Shown here in pieces: positions 13,337 to 23,392 of a stretch of DNA of 64,000 nucleotides. Within the stretch, counting starts at the first letter, position 1. Each line of letters opens with the position of its first letter. A model generated the notes under the pieces. It was not told the origin of the DNA and did no database searches. It saw only the letters and a list, made by a program, of their open reading frames with translations. This DNA is from Quercus robur (lineage: Eukaryota; Streptophyta; Magnoliopsida; Fagales; Fagaceae). The DNA lies in contig NC_065535.1 in NCBI RefSeq assembly GCF_932294415.1, positions 11,812,282 to 11,876,281 of the forward strand, read 5' to 3'. The position numbers and the translations under genes were made by a program.

Positions 13337-13500
13337 ATATCTCCGTCACCCTCTGCACTGACGGGTTATGGAGTTTGTTTTCAAAAGAGGCAGAAACATC
13401 GCGCAGATCTGAGCATTTAATGCCCTGGACAGGTGGCTCGTTCCCATTGGCCTCACTCCTGACGAGATGTCGCTTCGTCTTCCGCGCCATTTTTTCCATG

Positions 13501-13508
13501 TATATAAA
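13501..13508 (+). promoter_or_regulatory. TATA box for the antisense gene of the Tat element
   Basis: TATATAAA on the plus strand, with an ATTGG (reverse CCAAT) element about 60 bases upstream. It lies some 250 bases before the ATG of the antisense gene. A likely splice donor (GGTAAGT near 13640) and acceptor (TTGTAG near 13740) suggest an intron in the 5' leader. This would be a promoter separate from the LTR. Confidence 0.6.
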
Positions 13509-13749
13509 CAGCGTTTTCAGTCATTTTTCACCATTTCAACCCTGCTGAATTTGTGGAGAGACAGACCGTCGCTCACCTTCTGTCAACTTCACTTCCGTCA
13601 GTTTATCCGTCGCTGTAGCCGTCCTGAAGGCTTTCATACCGGTAAGTTTTCATCCTCTCTCCTTCCTTCTTTTTCTTTTTATTTTTGCCTTATTAGTGAG
13701 GCCGTCAGCCTAGGTACTTAGTTTGAACCCGTCACTTGTAGGTAGTCAG

Positions 13750-15972
13750 ATGTCGAGTGACGCGTCTTGTGATGAGTCGTCAGTCCGCGAGGGAGCGGGC
13801 TACGACGAGATCTTTGGTTCTGGAAATGAGTCAGAGTTCTCCCTCCCGTCGGAGAGAGAGTCGTCAGCCCAATCTCCCGACGGTGAAGAGAGTTTTGCTG
13901 AGGGAGATGGGGATGAGGGAAGAGGGGATGAAAATGACGGGGACGGAATAAGCGTTGACGGGGATGGAATAGATGTTGACGGGGAAGATAGTGACGGGGA
14001 TGAGAGATCCAGTGAAGGAACCTTGGAGGGTTCCGGAGATAACCGTCCCTTCATTCTTCCTGAGGATTGGGCCGTCAACAAATTTTTGCCTGGGATGAGT
14101 GGTAAGGTCTTTAGGGAGTTACGGGTTCGTTATCAGATCCCAGACCACATTCCCATCCGTCTCCCTAGAGAGGGTGAGAGGTGTTACTCCGGGCGGACAG
14201 CTGACGTCGGTATGTATGACGCCATGTTTGCTGCGGGCCTGAGGTTACCGTTGACGTCGTTGCACCGTCAACTAGCTGATTTCCTTGGAATATCCGTCAC
14301 CCAAGTTGCCCCAAATGCCTGGAGGACTTTTATAGGAGCCGAAATCCTATGGGGCAGTCTTAGCGGAGGACACCGTCAGCTTACACTAGGAGAGTTCTTT
14401 TATTGTTATAGACCTCACCATATTGCCTCGTCCAAGGGGACGTATCACTTTAACGCCCGAGAAAAAGGGCTACGGTTAGTGTCAGATATGCCTGACTCGA
14501 ATAGAAATTGGAAGAGTAGGTATTTCTTTGTTGAGGGGACGGACTGGGTCTGCCGTCAGGAGGAGTGGGTGACGATGCCCAGTGGTTATTTTGACAATAC
14601 ATGGGCCTTTGTCAAAGATTCAGGTCAATCCCGTCACTCATGAGGCTCGTGTGTGTTTTTTTAGGTGACGGTCGTAACACTTGTTATTTTTTCTTTTTCA
14701 GCTTATATCCGTCCGCAGATAACTGACGAGCAGGAGGGGTTCATCCAACGGATTCTAGAGATCCCTTTGGAAGACCGTAAGTGCCGGGATTTGATCACCC
14801 TTGACACCCTCCACTTATACTGTGGGGGCCCAGATCCGTCAGCGGAAGCTCGTAGGTTGGAGGAGTTTGCGCGCCGGCGTAAGTAGACTTCAACCCCCGT
14901 CAGTTTAATTATTTCCGTCACTTTCCCTTATTAGTCTTTCTTTGTTTTGTAGAGATGGAATCCGCGAAACAAAGGATACGGGCCGCTGCAGCTCGTCAGA
15001 AAGAAGAGAGGAGGGCCAAGGAAGCAGGGGGGGAAGCCTCGTCAACCCCCGTGGCCGTCGCCAAGGTGGCGAAGAGGAAACCTGACGGGAGTGATGGCCG
15101 TCCAGCCAAAAAGATTGCCGTCACTCCGTCAGTCGAGCCATTGAAGGAGAAGTCCCCTCCGACGTCTGGCCACGGCGCGGGAAAGGGGGTGATGACTTCC
15201 ACTGGTCCCGTCAACGAGGGCCCGTGCCGTCTCCTAACCCACAAGGAATACGCCGTCGGGGAGGTTGAATCTCTTATCAAACCGACGGACATGGAGCCCT
15301 GTGATCAAGTAGGGACGGAAGATTTAGGGGCGTCGGCCCTCTTTGATCTCTCCAGGGTAAGTTTCTCACGTTTTCGGTTTGAACATGCCATATCTTGTTT
15401 TGATGTATTTTTCATCTGACGGATACGCTTTTTTAGGCTTTGGTTCGTGTCAAAGCCCTTCGTGACCGTTGCGAGGCGAAGGAGGGGGTCGTCAGTCGAG
15501 TTCGCAGCCACAACAAGAACTTGTTGAATCAGCAGGCTCAGTACAAGGAAGCCGTCCGTGTCCTTAACCAGGAACTGAAAGATGTTAATACTAAGCTGAC
15601 GGAGGCCAGTGGTGAGAACGTCAAGCTCCAAGGAGAGGTGACGGTTCTGGAGGAGAAGCTACAGACGGCGGGGGCTAACGCGATCAGAGATTTCAAAACG
15701 TCGCAGTCTTTTATCGACTCATGTGGTCAGTATTACGGCACTGGGTTTGATGACTGCCTTCGACAGGTCGCGTCGGCCTTCCCGGATCTGGACTTGTCTG
15801 GGATTACAATGGACGATGGAGACGACGTCTCTCTTCAGCCCGAACCTACTCCGGAGCATGACAGCAGCGTCGTCCTGGCCCAGCCTGCCGTCAACCCTAC
15901 AGCTCCTGATTCTCCGGCGGTTATCGTGGACGTTGAGGACCGTCCTGCTGACGGCAACCCTCCTGCTGCTTA
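13750..15972 (+). CDS. Antisense accessory gene of the Tat element (putative gypsy-type transposon protein, PF04195-like)
   Basis: The gene runs opposite to gag-pol, between pol and the 3' LTR. Apparent exons are about 13742-14623, 14701-14878, 14953-15356 and 15437-15972, separated by short AT-richer introns. The first exon has an acidic, Ser/Glu/Asp/Gly-rich N-terminus and then a folded region (from about residue 105) with WAVNKFLPGM, YQIPDHIPIRLP, LHRQLADFLGI and YRPHHIASSKGTYHFNAR, the pattern of the plant domain catalogued as PF04195 (putative gypsy-type transposon). The middle is basic (Lys/Arg/Ala-rich) and the last exon predicts a coiled coil (residues rich in E, K, L, Q) with an acidic tail. 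Function is unknown. Antisense genes in this place are known from Tat elements. The CCGTCA hexamer recurs in exons and introns alike. Confidence 0.75.
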
Positions 15973-16223
15973 ATTATAGCTATGTACTTAGGCAGTTTGT
16001 TCTTTTTTTTCTTTTTTCAAATTTTCTGAAAAACAGTTGCTATTTTTAGTTTTAAACGGTTGTAATACAATTGTAGTTTTAAACAATTGTAATGTTCAAG
16101 TGCCCTTGTCGTTTGTATAATTGCACGTATTTCATTTCCGTTGCTTCTATCTATTTATTTTAGACGAAATTGTTGGAAATTCCCGTCAGCTTTACGACCG
16201 TCAGTTTGTATGTCAACTCTTTA

Positions 16224-16640
16224 TTGGTCCGTCATTTTCGAGGACCTTGTCTACGACGGTTATTCCATCTTGTTGGACCGTCAGCCCTTTGGCTGTTGGC
16301 CTTTTCGGGCCGTCAGTTTTTTGGCCTTGGCCTTGATGTCATTTGACATCTTTTTGGTCCGTCAGTTTTGAGGACTGTTTCTACGATGGTTATTCCATCT
16401 CATTAAACCGTCAGCCTTTTGGCTTTTAGCCTTTTTTGGGCCGTCAGTTTCTTGGCCTTGGCCTTGATGTCTTTTGACATCTCCGTTGGTCCGTCGGTTT
16501 TGAAGGCTCGATCCATATGATAACTCTATCTATTGGACCGTCAGCTTTTAGCTTTAGCCTTCTCGGACCATTGTTTTCTTTGGCTTTTTAGCCTCGATGC
16601 CTTAACATCTTTCATTAGTCCGTCAGGCTTTTCCTTAGCC
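16224..16640 (+). repeat. Tandem repeat block, unit about 130 bp, inside the Tat element
   Basis: Units begin TTGGTCCGTC at 16224, 16354 and 16486, and a decayed fourth starts near 16614. Each unit carries several CCGTCA hexamers and TTGGCCTTGGCCTTGATG-type text. The block sits downstream of both the gag-pol stop (16893, minus) and the antisense gene stop (15972, plus), where the two transcripts converge. Confidence 0.8.
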
Positions 16641-16892
16641 CGCGAGTTATGGACTTAGTCGTTCTTGGGTCGTAAACTTAGTGGACCGTCGGAGGAAAAA
16701 TATACTTCAATGATTTCTGAATAAAACTCCTCTTATTGCCATGCATTTAAATAAAAGTAATTAAAACCAAACCCTGACCCTTGGGCTAAAAAAAAGTATT
16801 GTCGAAAAAACTAAAGCAAACGATAAATCTGAGGAGTTAAACTATAATTTGCTGAAAAAATATAAAAGGGGTTGGTCTTCATGCTGCTGCTC

Positions 16893-19800
16893 CTATTGGT
16901 AGTACTTCCGTAGGTGCTCGGTGTTCCATGGATGTGGTAGCTTCTGTCCCTCCAATGTTTCAAGGTGGTAAGTACCTTTTCTCTGCCACGACGAGATTCG
17001 GTAAGGACCTTCCCAATTGGGGCCGAGTTTCCCTTGGGTAGGGTCTCTAGCGGCGCCCATGACCTTCCTAAGAACAAGGTCTCCGACTTGGAAGTCTCTG
17101 TGTCGGACCCGAGAGTTGTAGTATTTGGCCATGCGATCCTGGTACCTAGCGAGCCTTTGTTCTGCTGCTGCCCTGATCTCATCCACTAGGTCGAGCTGTA
17201 GTCGCATAGCTTCATCGTTTTTGTCCTCATCATGGTTGTGTACCCTATAGCTTGCGAGTCCGACTTCTGCCGGGATGACTGCTTCGCTTCCGTACGTCAG
17301 GCGGAACGGTGTCTCTCCTGTTGGTGTTCTTGCCGTCGTCCTGTATGCCCATAGTACACTTGGCAATTCTTCGGGCCATATACCCTTTGCCCCCTCGAGC
17401 CGAGTCTTGATGATCTTGAGCAAGGATCGGTTTGTGACTTCGACTTGGCCATTAGCTTGAGGGTGGGCGGGGGAGGAGTAATGGTTCCTTATTCCCAACT
17501 GTGAGCAAAAATCCCGGAACTGGTCGTTGTCGAACTGTCTCCCGTTATCCGAGACAAAAACTCTAGGAATGCCAAACCTGCATACGATGCATCTCCAGAC
17601 GAAGCTCCGAACGTTTTTCTCCGTAATCGTGGCTAATGCTTCAGCTTCCACCCATTTCGTGAAATAGTCGATGCCTACTACCAGGAATTTCAGCTGCCGC
17701 ATAGCTGTAGGGAATGGTCCCATAATGTCTAATCCCCATTGTGCGAACGGCCATGGGGCTGTCATTGGGGTCAGCTCTTCGGTTGGTTGTCTAATGATAT
17801 TGCTGAACCGTTGGCATTTGTCGCAGGCCCTGACATAGGCTTCGGCGTCCTTCTGCATGGTGGGCCAATAATACCCTGCTCGTACAAGCTTGTGTACCAA
17901 TGATCTGGACCCTGAGTGGTTTCCGCAGATTCCTTCATGTACTTCTCTCATGACGTAGTCCGCCTCTTCCGCACCCAAGCATCTCAGATACGGTCGGGAG
18001 AAACCTCTCTTGTATAGGATGTCTTTTATCAGGACGAACCTTGCCGCCCGGACTTTAAGTTTCCTTGCGGCTTCCTTCTCGTCCGGTAAGACCCCGTTTT
18101 TTAGGTACGAAACCAACGGCGCTGCCCAGCCGCTGTCGGAGCATATTTCCTGCATATTGCTGAGATCTATTAGCGGGGAAAGCTGTACAAAGGAGAGTAC
18201 ATTACCCGGGACGATCATTCGTTCTGCTGAGGCGGCCTTCGCGAGACGATCCGCTCGCTCGTTTTCCTCTCTGGGAATCTGGATGATTTTGGCTTCTAGG
18301 TCGCCCACTCTTGTCCTTACTTCGTCAAAGTACTTCTTCATCTTTTCGCTCTTGCACTCGTAGTCTCCATTTATCTGGTTGGTGATGACCTGTGAATCGC
18401 AGTAGACGACTACCCTTGCGGCTCCTGCTGCTTTGGCGAGGTCGAGTCCTGCTATTAGTGCCTCATATTCTGATTCATTATTGGTGGCGGGAAAGTTTAG
18501 ACAGACCATACATTCAATGGTGTCTCCTTCAGGTGATAGTAACACAATGCCGGCCCCTGCGGCTTGCCTGTTGGATGATCCGTCCGTATGTATGCTCCAT
18601 TGAGGGGACTCTGCTGCCCCCTGGTCCTCGTCATGGGTGAACTCAGCTATAAAGTCGGCGACGATCTGTCCCTTGATGGCGGTCCGCGGGCGATATTGAA
18701 TGTCAAATTCGCTTAGTTCTATGGCCCAGAGTGCTAATCGTCCCGCCGTCTCAGGGCTGCTCATCGCCCGTCGTAAGGGCTTGTCCGTTAGGACGTTTAT
18801 AGTATGAGCTTGGAAGTATGGCTTGAGCTTACGGGCCGCCGTAATCAATGCGAAGGCAAGTTTCTCCATGGGCGGGTATCTCTCTTCGGCACCGTGAAGC
18901 GCTCGGCTTGCGTAGTACACGGGTTTCTGCACCTTCTCTTCCTCTCTGACCAAGGCCGCGCTAACGGCTGCGGGGGAGACGGCTAGATAGAGGAAAAGTT
19001 CCTCTCCTGGCTGCGACGGGCTTAGCAGTGGTGGGGAGGAGAGGTAAGCCTTCAATCTTTCGAACGCTTGTTGGCACTCGTCAGTCCACTCGAAGGATTT
19101 CTTCAATGTTCGGAAGAAGGGCAAGCACTTGTCCGTCGCCCTTGACACGAACCTATTCAGTGCCGCTATCTTTCCATTGAGGCTTTGCACCTCCTTCACG
19201 TTTCTTGGTGGTGCCATATCCATAATGGCCCGGATCTTGTCCGGGTTTGCCTCGATCCCTCTTTGAGACACCATGAATCCCAAGAATTTCCCTGCCGTCA
19301 CTCCAAAGGCACATTTCCCCGGATTGAGTTTCATGTTGTAAGAGCGAAGGGTGTCGAATGTTTCTTTGAGATCTCCTAGATGATCTTCCTCCCTTCGGCT
19401 TTTGACTAGCATGTCGTCTACGTAGACCTGGACATTCCTCCCAATTTGTTGCGCGAACATTTTGTTCATGAGCCTTTGGTATGTTGCGCCCGCGTTCTTC
19501 AGGCCGAAGGGCATGACCTTGTAGCAGAATAGGCCTTGGCTGGTCACGAACGACGTTTTCTCCTGGTCGGCCTCGTGCATCCGGATTTGGTTGTATCCTG
19601 AGAAAGCGTCCATGAAGCTCAGCAACTGATGTCGGGCCGTAGAGTCTACTAGGACATCGACCCTGGGAAGGGGGTAGCTGTCCTTGGGGCAGGCCTTGTT
19701 AAGGTCGGTGAAGTCCACACACATTCGCCATTTTCCGCTCGCTTTCTTCACCATCACTACATTTGCTAACCAGTCGGGATAGTACACTTCCCTGATGAAG

Positions 19801-22127
19801 TTTGCATCCCGTAGCTTTCTGACTTCTTCTGCTATGGCTCGGTCCCGCTCCGGGGCAAACACCTTCTTTTTTTGTCTGACGGGTAAAAAGGCGGGCGACA
19901 CATTCAGCTTATGCACCATGATTGAAGGATCTATTCCTGGCATATCTTCATGACCCCATGCGAATACGTCTTGATTTTGCCTAAGGAATGTTATGAGCTC
20001 TTGACGGGTCGTGGTGTTAGCGAGTGTTCCAATTCTGGTCGTTCGGCCAGGATCGGAACTGTCAAGGGGTATTTCTTCCAGCTTCTCAACCGGCTCCGTT
20101 ACCGTCCGGTGCTCTTCTATACTTAAAGTCTGAACCTGATCCTCCATCTCCACCATGGCTATGTAACATTCGCGCGCGGCCATCTGATTCCCGCGCAACT
20201 CCCCTACTCCGTAGTCAGTTGGGAACTTAATCATCAGGTGGTAGGTGGAGGTTATCGCCTTCCATGAGTTGAGCGTGGGTCGCCCGAGGATAGCGTTGTA
20301 GGCTGAGGAGCAATCAACAACCAAGAATGTCACGTCCCTGGCTATCTGTTGGGGGTAATCACCCACAACTACGGATAAGGTGACTGCGCCCAGTGGGAAT
20401 ACTCGGCTCCCGCCGAAGCCGACAAGCGGGGCATTTGTTGGGATCAGCCGCCCCCTGTCGATCCTCATCTGCTGGAACGCGGTGTAGTATAAGATATCTG
20501 CTGAACTGCCGTTGTCGACGAGCACCCGGTGCATATTGTAATCTCCTACACGCAAGCTGACGACGAGTGCGTCGTCATGTGGATGGTGAAGGCGTCGTGC
20601 GTCTTCTTCTGAGAATCCGATCACGGGACCTTCTCTTCTTGCTATCTTCGGCACGGCTCCCGTCAGTTGAACATTCTGTATCAGCCGGAGATAGGTCTTA
20701 CGGGCCTTCTTGGATGACCCGGCAGCGGTTATCCCTCCTACGATCATCCTTATATCCCCAATTGGGGGTCTTGGTCGCTCATTGTCCCGTCGGGGGTGCT
20801 GGTCTTGTGCGGGGGGATCCGCCCTCTCCTTGCTAACGAATCTCTGCAGCTTTCCTTGTCTAATAAGGGCTTCAATCTGCTGCTTGAGGTCATAGCAATC
20901 TGCTGTGTCGTGGCCGTGGTCGCGGTGGAATCGGCAGTACTTATCTCGTGAACGTTTGTTGGGGTCACTCTTCAGCTTCCCTGGGAACGTCAGCGGTTCC
21001 TCGTCCTTGATCTGCATAAGGACTTGATCTATCGGGGCTGTTAGCGGAGTGAAGCTTGTGAACCTTCCCCCCGGGGGCTTAGGGCGTCTTTCGTCCCTTC
21101 GGTCCGCGGTTCTTGCCTTCTTTCGGCTTTGGTCCTGCCGACCGTCTTCCTGCCGTTCTCTTTTTCTAGGCCTCTCTTCTCGAGCTAAGAGTGCATCTTC
21201 AGCGTTCATATACTTTGTGGCACGATAAAGTACTTCTGACATGGTTTTTGGGTCGTTTTTGTATATGGAAAACAAAAACTTGCCCTTCTTTAAACCATTT
21301 GTAAATGCCGCGACAAGTATCTTGTCGTCCGCTTCGTCGATTGAGAGCGCCTCTTTATTGAAACGGGAGATGTAGGCTCTTAGAGTTTCGTCTTCTCGCT
21401 GCTTCATACTCATCAAGCAAGCCGTAGACTTCTTGTACCGATGGCCTCCAATAAAGTGTGCGGTAAACTGAGCGCTGAGTTCCTTGAAGGTGCTGATGGA
21501 GTTTGGGGTCAGTCGACTGAACCAAATTCTTGCCGCGCCCTTTAGCGTTGTAGGGAAGGCCCTACACATGATGGCGTCCGCTACTCCTTGAAGGTGCATT
21601 AGGGTTTTGAAGGTCTCCAGGTGGTCCAGTGGGTCCTTGACCCCGTCATAACTGTCTATCTGCGGCATGCGGAACTTACTTGGCAACGGGTAGGAGTTGA
21701 CGGTAGTGGTGAACGGCGAGTCCGTTCTGTTGACGAGGTCGTCAAGGTCGCTTGATACCCGTCCCTTGAGAGCATTCATCATAACCTCCATTTGTTCCTT
21801 CATGGCTTGCATCTCCGCGAGAACGAGGGGCGGAGTGGTTTCCGCGAGGGAGGGGATGCTCGTGTTCTGTCGTTCAGGTTTGCTCGGGGCGTTGCTGGCC
21901 TGGGGTCCTTCCTGGTTTCTCCTGTCAGCGCTGGTTCCTTCTTGCTCTGCTCCTTGGTTGTTGGGAGCTGCATTCTTTTGTCTCAGTTGCTCTTCTAGGT
22001 CGTGATTTTGCTTTGTGAGGCGCTCCACGGCGGCGGCGAGCGTCCTCACCTGTCTTTCAAGCGCGGTTGTAGGAGCTTCTTCTTCTTGAATGTCGTTGTT
22101 GGTCGCCATTGAGCGAGTGAGTACCAT
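16893..22127 (-). CDS. Gag-pol polyprotein of the Ty3/gypsy Tat element
   Basis: One uninterrupted frame. I take the start as the ATG at 22127 (MVLTRSMATNN), because the upstream part of the frame runs into the LTR; this gives about 1744 residues. Order by approximate residue: coiled-coil N-terminus; gag core near 200 (AARIWFSRL); zinc-knuckle-like CRFHRDHGHDTADC near 400; protease VDNGSSADIL near 540; reverse transcriptase with YVDD near 903; RNase H-like segment near 1050-1160; a second RNase H starting HTDGSS near 1177; integrase with HHCC zinc finger near 1400-1435 and catalytic segments GLDIMG, VSDNGRQFD and NGQVEVTN near 1466, 1524 and 1561. The paired RNase H segments mark the Tat lineage. 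The frame looks whole. Confidence 0.93.
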   Translation of the reverse strand: MVLTRSMATNNDIQEEEAPTTALERQVRTLAAAVERLTKQNHDLEEQLRQKNAAPNNQGAEQEGTSADRRNQEGPQASNAPSKPERQNTSIPSLAETTPPLVLAEMQAMKEQMEVMMNALKGRVSSDLDDLVNRTDSPFTTTVNSYPLPSKFRMPQIDSYDGVKDPLDHLETFKTLMHLQGVADAIMCRAFPTTLKGAARIWFSRLTPNSISTFKELSAQFTAHFIGGHRYKKSTACLMSMKQREDETLRAYISRFNKEALSIDEADDKILVAAFTNGLKKGKFLFSIYKNDPKTMSEVLYRATKYMNAEDALLAREERPRKRERQEDGRQDQSRKKARTADRRDERRPKPPGGRFTSFTPLTAPIDQVLMQIKDEEPLTFPGKLKSDPNKRSRDKYCRFHRDHGHDTADCYDLKQQIEALIRQGKLQRFVSKERADPPAQDQHPRRDNERPRPPIGDIRMIVGGITAAGSSKKARKTYLRLIQNVQLTGAVPKIARREGPVIGFSEEDARRLHHPHDDALVVSLRVGDYNMHRVLVDNGSSADILYYTAFQQMRIDRGRLIPTNAPLVGFGGSRVFPLGAVTLSVVVGDYPQQIARDVTFLVVDCSSAYNAILGRPTLNSWKAITSTYHLMIKFPTDYGVGELRGNQMAARECYIAMVEMEDQVQTLSIEEHRTVTEPVEKLEEIPLDSSDPGRTTRIGTLANTTTRQELITFLRQNQDVFAWGHEDMPGIDPSIMVHKLNVSPAFLPVRQKKKVFAPERDRAIAEEVRKLRDANFIREVYYPDWLANVVMVKKASGKWRMCVDFTDLNKACPKDSYPLPRVDVLVDSTARHQLLSFMDAFSGYNQIRMHEADQEKTSFVTSQGLFCYKVMPFGLKNAGATYQRLMNKMFAQQIGRNVQVYVDDMLVKSRREEDHLGDLKETFDTLRSYNMKLNPGKCAFGVTAGKFLGFMVSQRGIEANPDKIRAIMDMAPPRNVKEVQSLNGKIAALNRFVSRATDKCLPFFRTLKKSFEWTDECQQAFERLKAYLSSPPLLSPSQPGEELFLYLAVSPAAVSAALVREEEKVQKPVYYASRALHGAEERYPPMEKLAFALITAARKLKPYFQAHTINVLTDKPLRRAMSSPETAGRLALWAIELSEFDIQYRPRTAIKGQIVADFIAEFTHDEDQGAAESPQWSIHTDGSSNRQAAGAGIVLLSPEGDTIECMVCLNFPATNNESEYEALIAGLDLAKAAGAARVVVYCDSQVITNQINGDYECKSEKMKKYFDEVRTRVGDLEAKIIQIPREENERADRLAKAASAERMIVPGNVLSFVQLSPLIDLSNMQEICSDSGWAAPLVSYLKNGVLPDEKEAARKLKVRAARFVLIKDILYKRGFSRPYLRCLGAEEADYVMREVHEGICGNHSGSRSLVHKLVRAGYYWPTMQKDAEAYVRACDKCQRFSNIIRQPTEELTPMTAPWPFAQWGLDIMGPFPTAMRQLKFLVVGIDYFTKWVEAEALATITEKNVRSFVWRCIVCRFGIPRVFVSDNGRQFDNDQFRDFCSQLGIRNHYSSPAHPQANGQVEVTNRSLLKIIKTRLEGAKGIWPEELPSVLWAYRTTARTPTGETPFRLTYGSEAVIPAEVGLASYRVHNHDEDKNDEAMRLQLDLVDEIRAAAEQRLARYQDRMAKYYNSRVRHRDFQVGDLVLRKVMGAARDPTQGKLGPNWEGPYRISSWQRKGTYHLETLEGQKLPHPWNTEHLRKYYQ

Positions 22128-22169
22128 GTAACTCTCTTGTCTTGAAAGCGAGAACGTGCTAAAGCGTTT

Positions 22170-22187
22170 CCCACAGACGGCGCCAAC
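22170..22187 (-). other. Primer-binding-type site
   Basis: Immediately inside the 5' LTR (right end) the minus strand reads GTTGGCGCCGTCTGTGG. A TGGCGCC core next to the LTR is typical of tRNA primer sites in plant Ty3/gypsy elements. I do not assign the tRNA. Confidence 0.75.
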
Positions 22188-22819
22188 TGATGATACCGAA
22201 AACAATACCACCAATGAGTCACACGTTCCTCGTACGATTACTAATGGCACCTGCACAATGAAAAAGAATAACCTAGCGGGGAGTACCGGTGTGGTACCGG
22301 CCAAGTACCCTCCGAAGGTCAAATTAGAATTATTCTCACTGCTCTAGAGTGCTAGAGAGGGTAAATTACGCGTACCTCGGTTTGTGAGGGTGCTTGGGTT
22401 TTTATAGTAGAGAGGGCTGACCCTCTTTTCCTTGGAGTAGAAGTCTTTTCCTTGTAGGAGTCTCCTTGGGCGTATTTTACGGGATTCTTTCCATATAGGA
22501 GTCTTTAGGTTCCATGAAACGTGGGGAGCAAGTTATTTACTTATACGTGCGAGATGGAAACTTCATAGACTGACACCGTCAGTTTATGTTATCCCGTCAG
22601 TCTATGCTCACTCCGTAAGCTTCAGGAAGTTCGGCCCTATGTGGAGTTCTTCTGCCTTACATCACCGTCAGCCTAGAAGGTATGCTGACGGCAAGACCAT
22701 TTCGTCATCCTTGTTAAGTCGGCATCTTCACTTACCAGGTCTGCACCGTCGCCTTTGTCAGGTACGTGCCGTCACCCTTGGCAGGCACGTGCCGTCACCC
22801 TTGCCAGTGTTTTTATCCT

Positions 22820-22824
<5 letters not shown>
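22188..22824 (-). repeat. 5' LTR of the Tat element (right copy)
   Basis: This 637-bp LTR starts TGATGA and ends TCATCA on the plus strand, so its ends form a 6-base inverted repeat. It is essentially identical to 12685-13321. Confidence 0.92.
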
Positions 22825-22861
<37 letters not shown>

Positions 22862-22877
22862 TTATTTATTTATTTAT
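22825..22877. repeat. (AT)n plus (TTTA)n microsatellite at the insertion site
   Basis: About 30 bases of AT repeat run into TTTA repeats immediately right of the Tat element. The left flank (12671-12684) is also an AT repeat, so the element landed in a microsatellite. Confidence 0.85.
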
Positions 22878-23091
22878 ATCAAAATAACAAGATTAATAAG
22901 ATTATAAGAAAGACGAAAAAGATTTTGTGATGGAGATGTGTTCCCTATATAAATGAATACCTATCAAAATATTTGACTTTACATTAAAGTAGACCTGCAT
23001 GTGCATGTGCTCTTCTTGTTCGTAGCTAGCCGTGACACTTGAACCCCAAATATGAACACAGTTAATAATCTGAAACCAATTTCGAAATTAA

Positions 23092-23389
23092 GGGTGTGTT
23101 TGGATAGAACTTATTTTGCTGAAACTGAAAACTGAAAACTGAAAACACTGTAGCAAAATAATTTTTAAATGTGTGAATAGTGCTGTGGGACCCATTTTTA
23201 ATGAAAAAATTGATAAAAAATGAAATTTGTGGGTCCATAAATAGTACACAGGCCCACTGATTGACAGAAATGTAAAAAAAAAGGGCCAAACAGTACTGAA
23301 CAGTACTCCTGTCCCCTGAAACGCGTGTGAAAAAAAAAAAAAAAGCAAAACGCAAAACGCAAAAGCAAAACTCAAGAACAAACACACAC
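23092..23389. mobile_element. MITE, PIF/Harbinger (Tourist)-like
   Basis: About 298 bp flanked by TAA on both sides (23089-23091 and 23390-23392), with short inverted ends GGGTGTGTTTG and the complement of CAAACACACAC. No coding capacity. The sequence includes the CTGAAAACTG repeat and CACTGTAGC. The 3-bp TAA duplication and the GGG..GTTTGG end suggest PIF/Harbinger, but the ends are imperfect. Confidence 0.6.
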
Positions 23390-23392
23390 TAA

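Larger units (their letters stand above)
12685..22824 (-). mobile_element. Complete-looking Ty3/gypsy LTR retrotransposon, Tat lineage, very young
   Basis: The element is about 10.1 kb with two 637-bp LTRs that I find essentially identical, a primer-binding-type site next to the 5' LTR (right end), a purine tract next to the 3' LTR (left end), and one long gag-pol frame on the minus strand. The likely 5-bp target duplication is TATAT (12680-12684 and 22825-22829), hard to prove because the target is an AT microsatellite. Two RNase H-like segments after the reverse transcriptase place it in the Tat group. Between pol and the 3' LTR it carries an extra gene on the opposite strand and a tandem repeat block, as Tat elements often do. 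I see no obvious break in gag-pol. LTR identity implies a recent insertion. Confidence 0.92.

Noticed and set aside
13800-14081. Ser/Pro-rich minus-strand frame
   Set aside because: Shadow of the acidic, GAC/GGG-rich first exon of the antisense gene.
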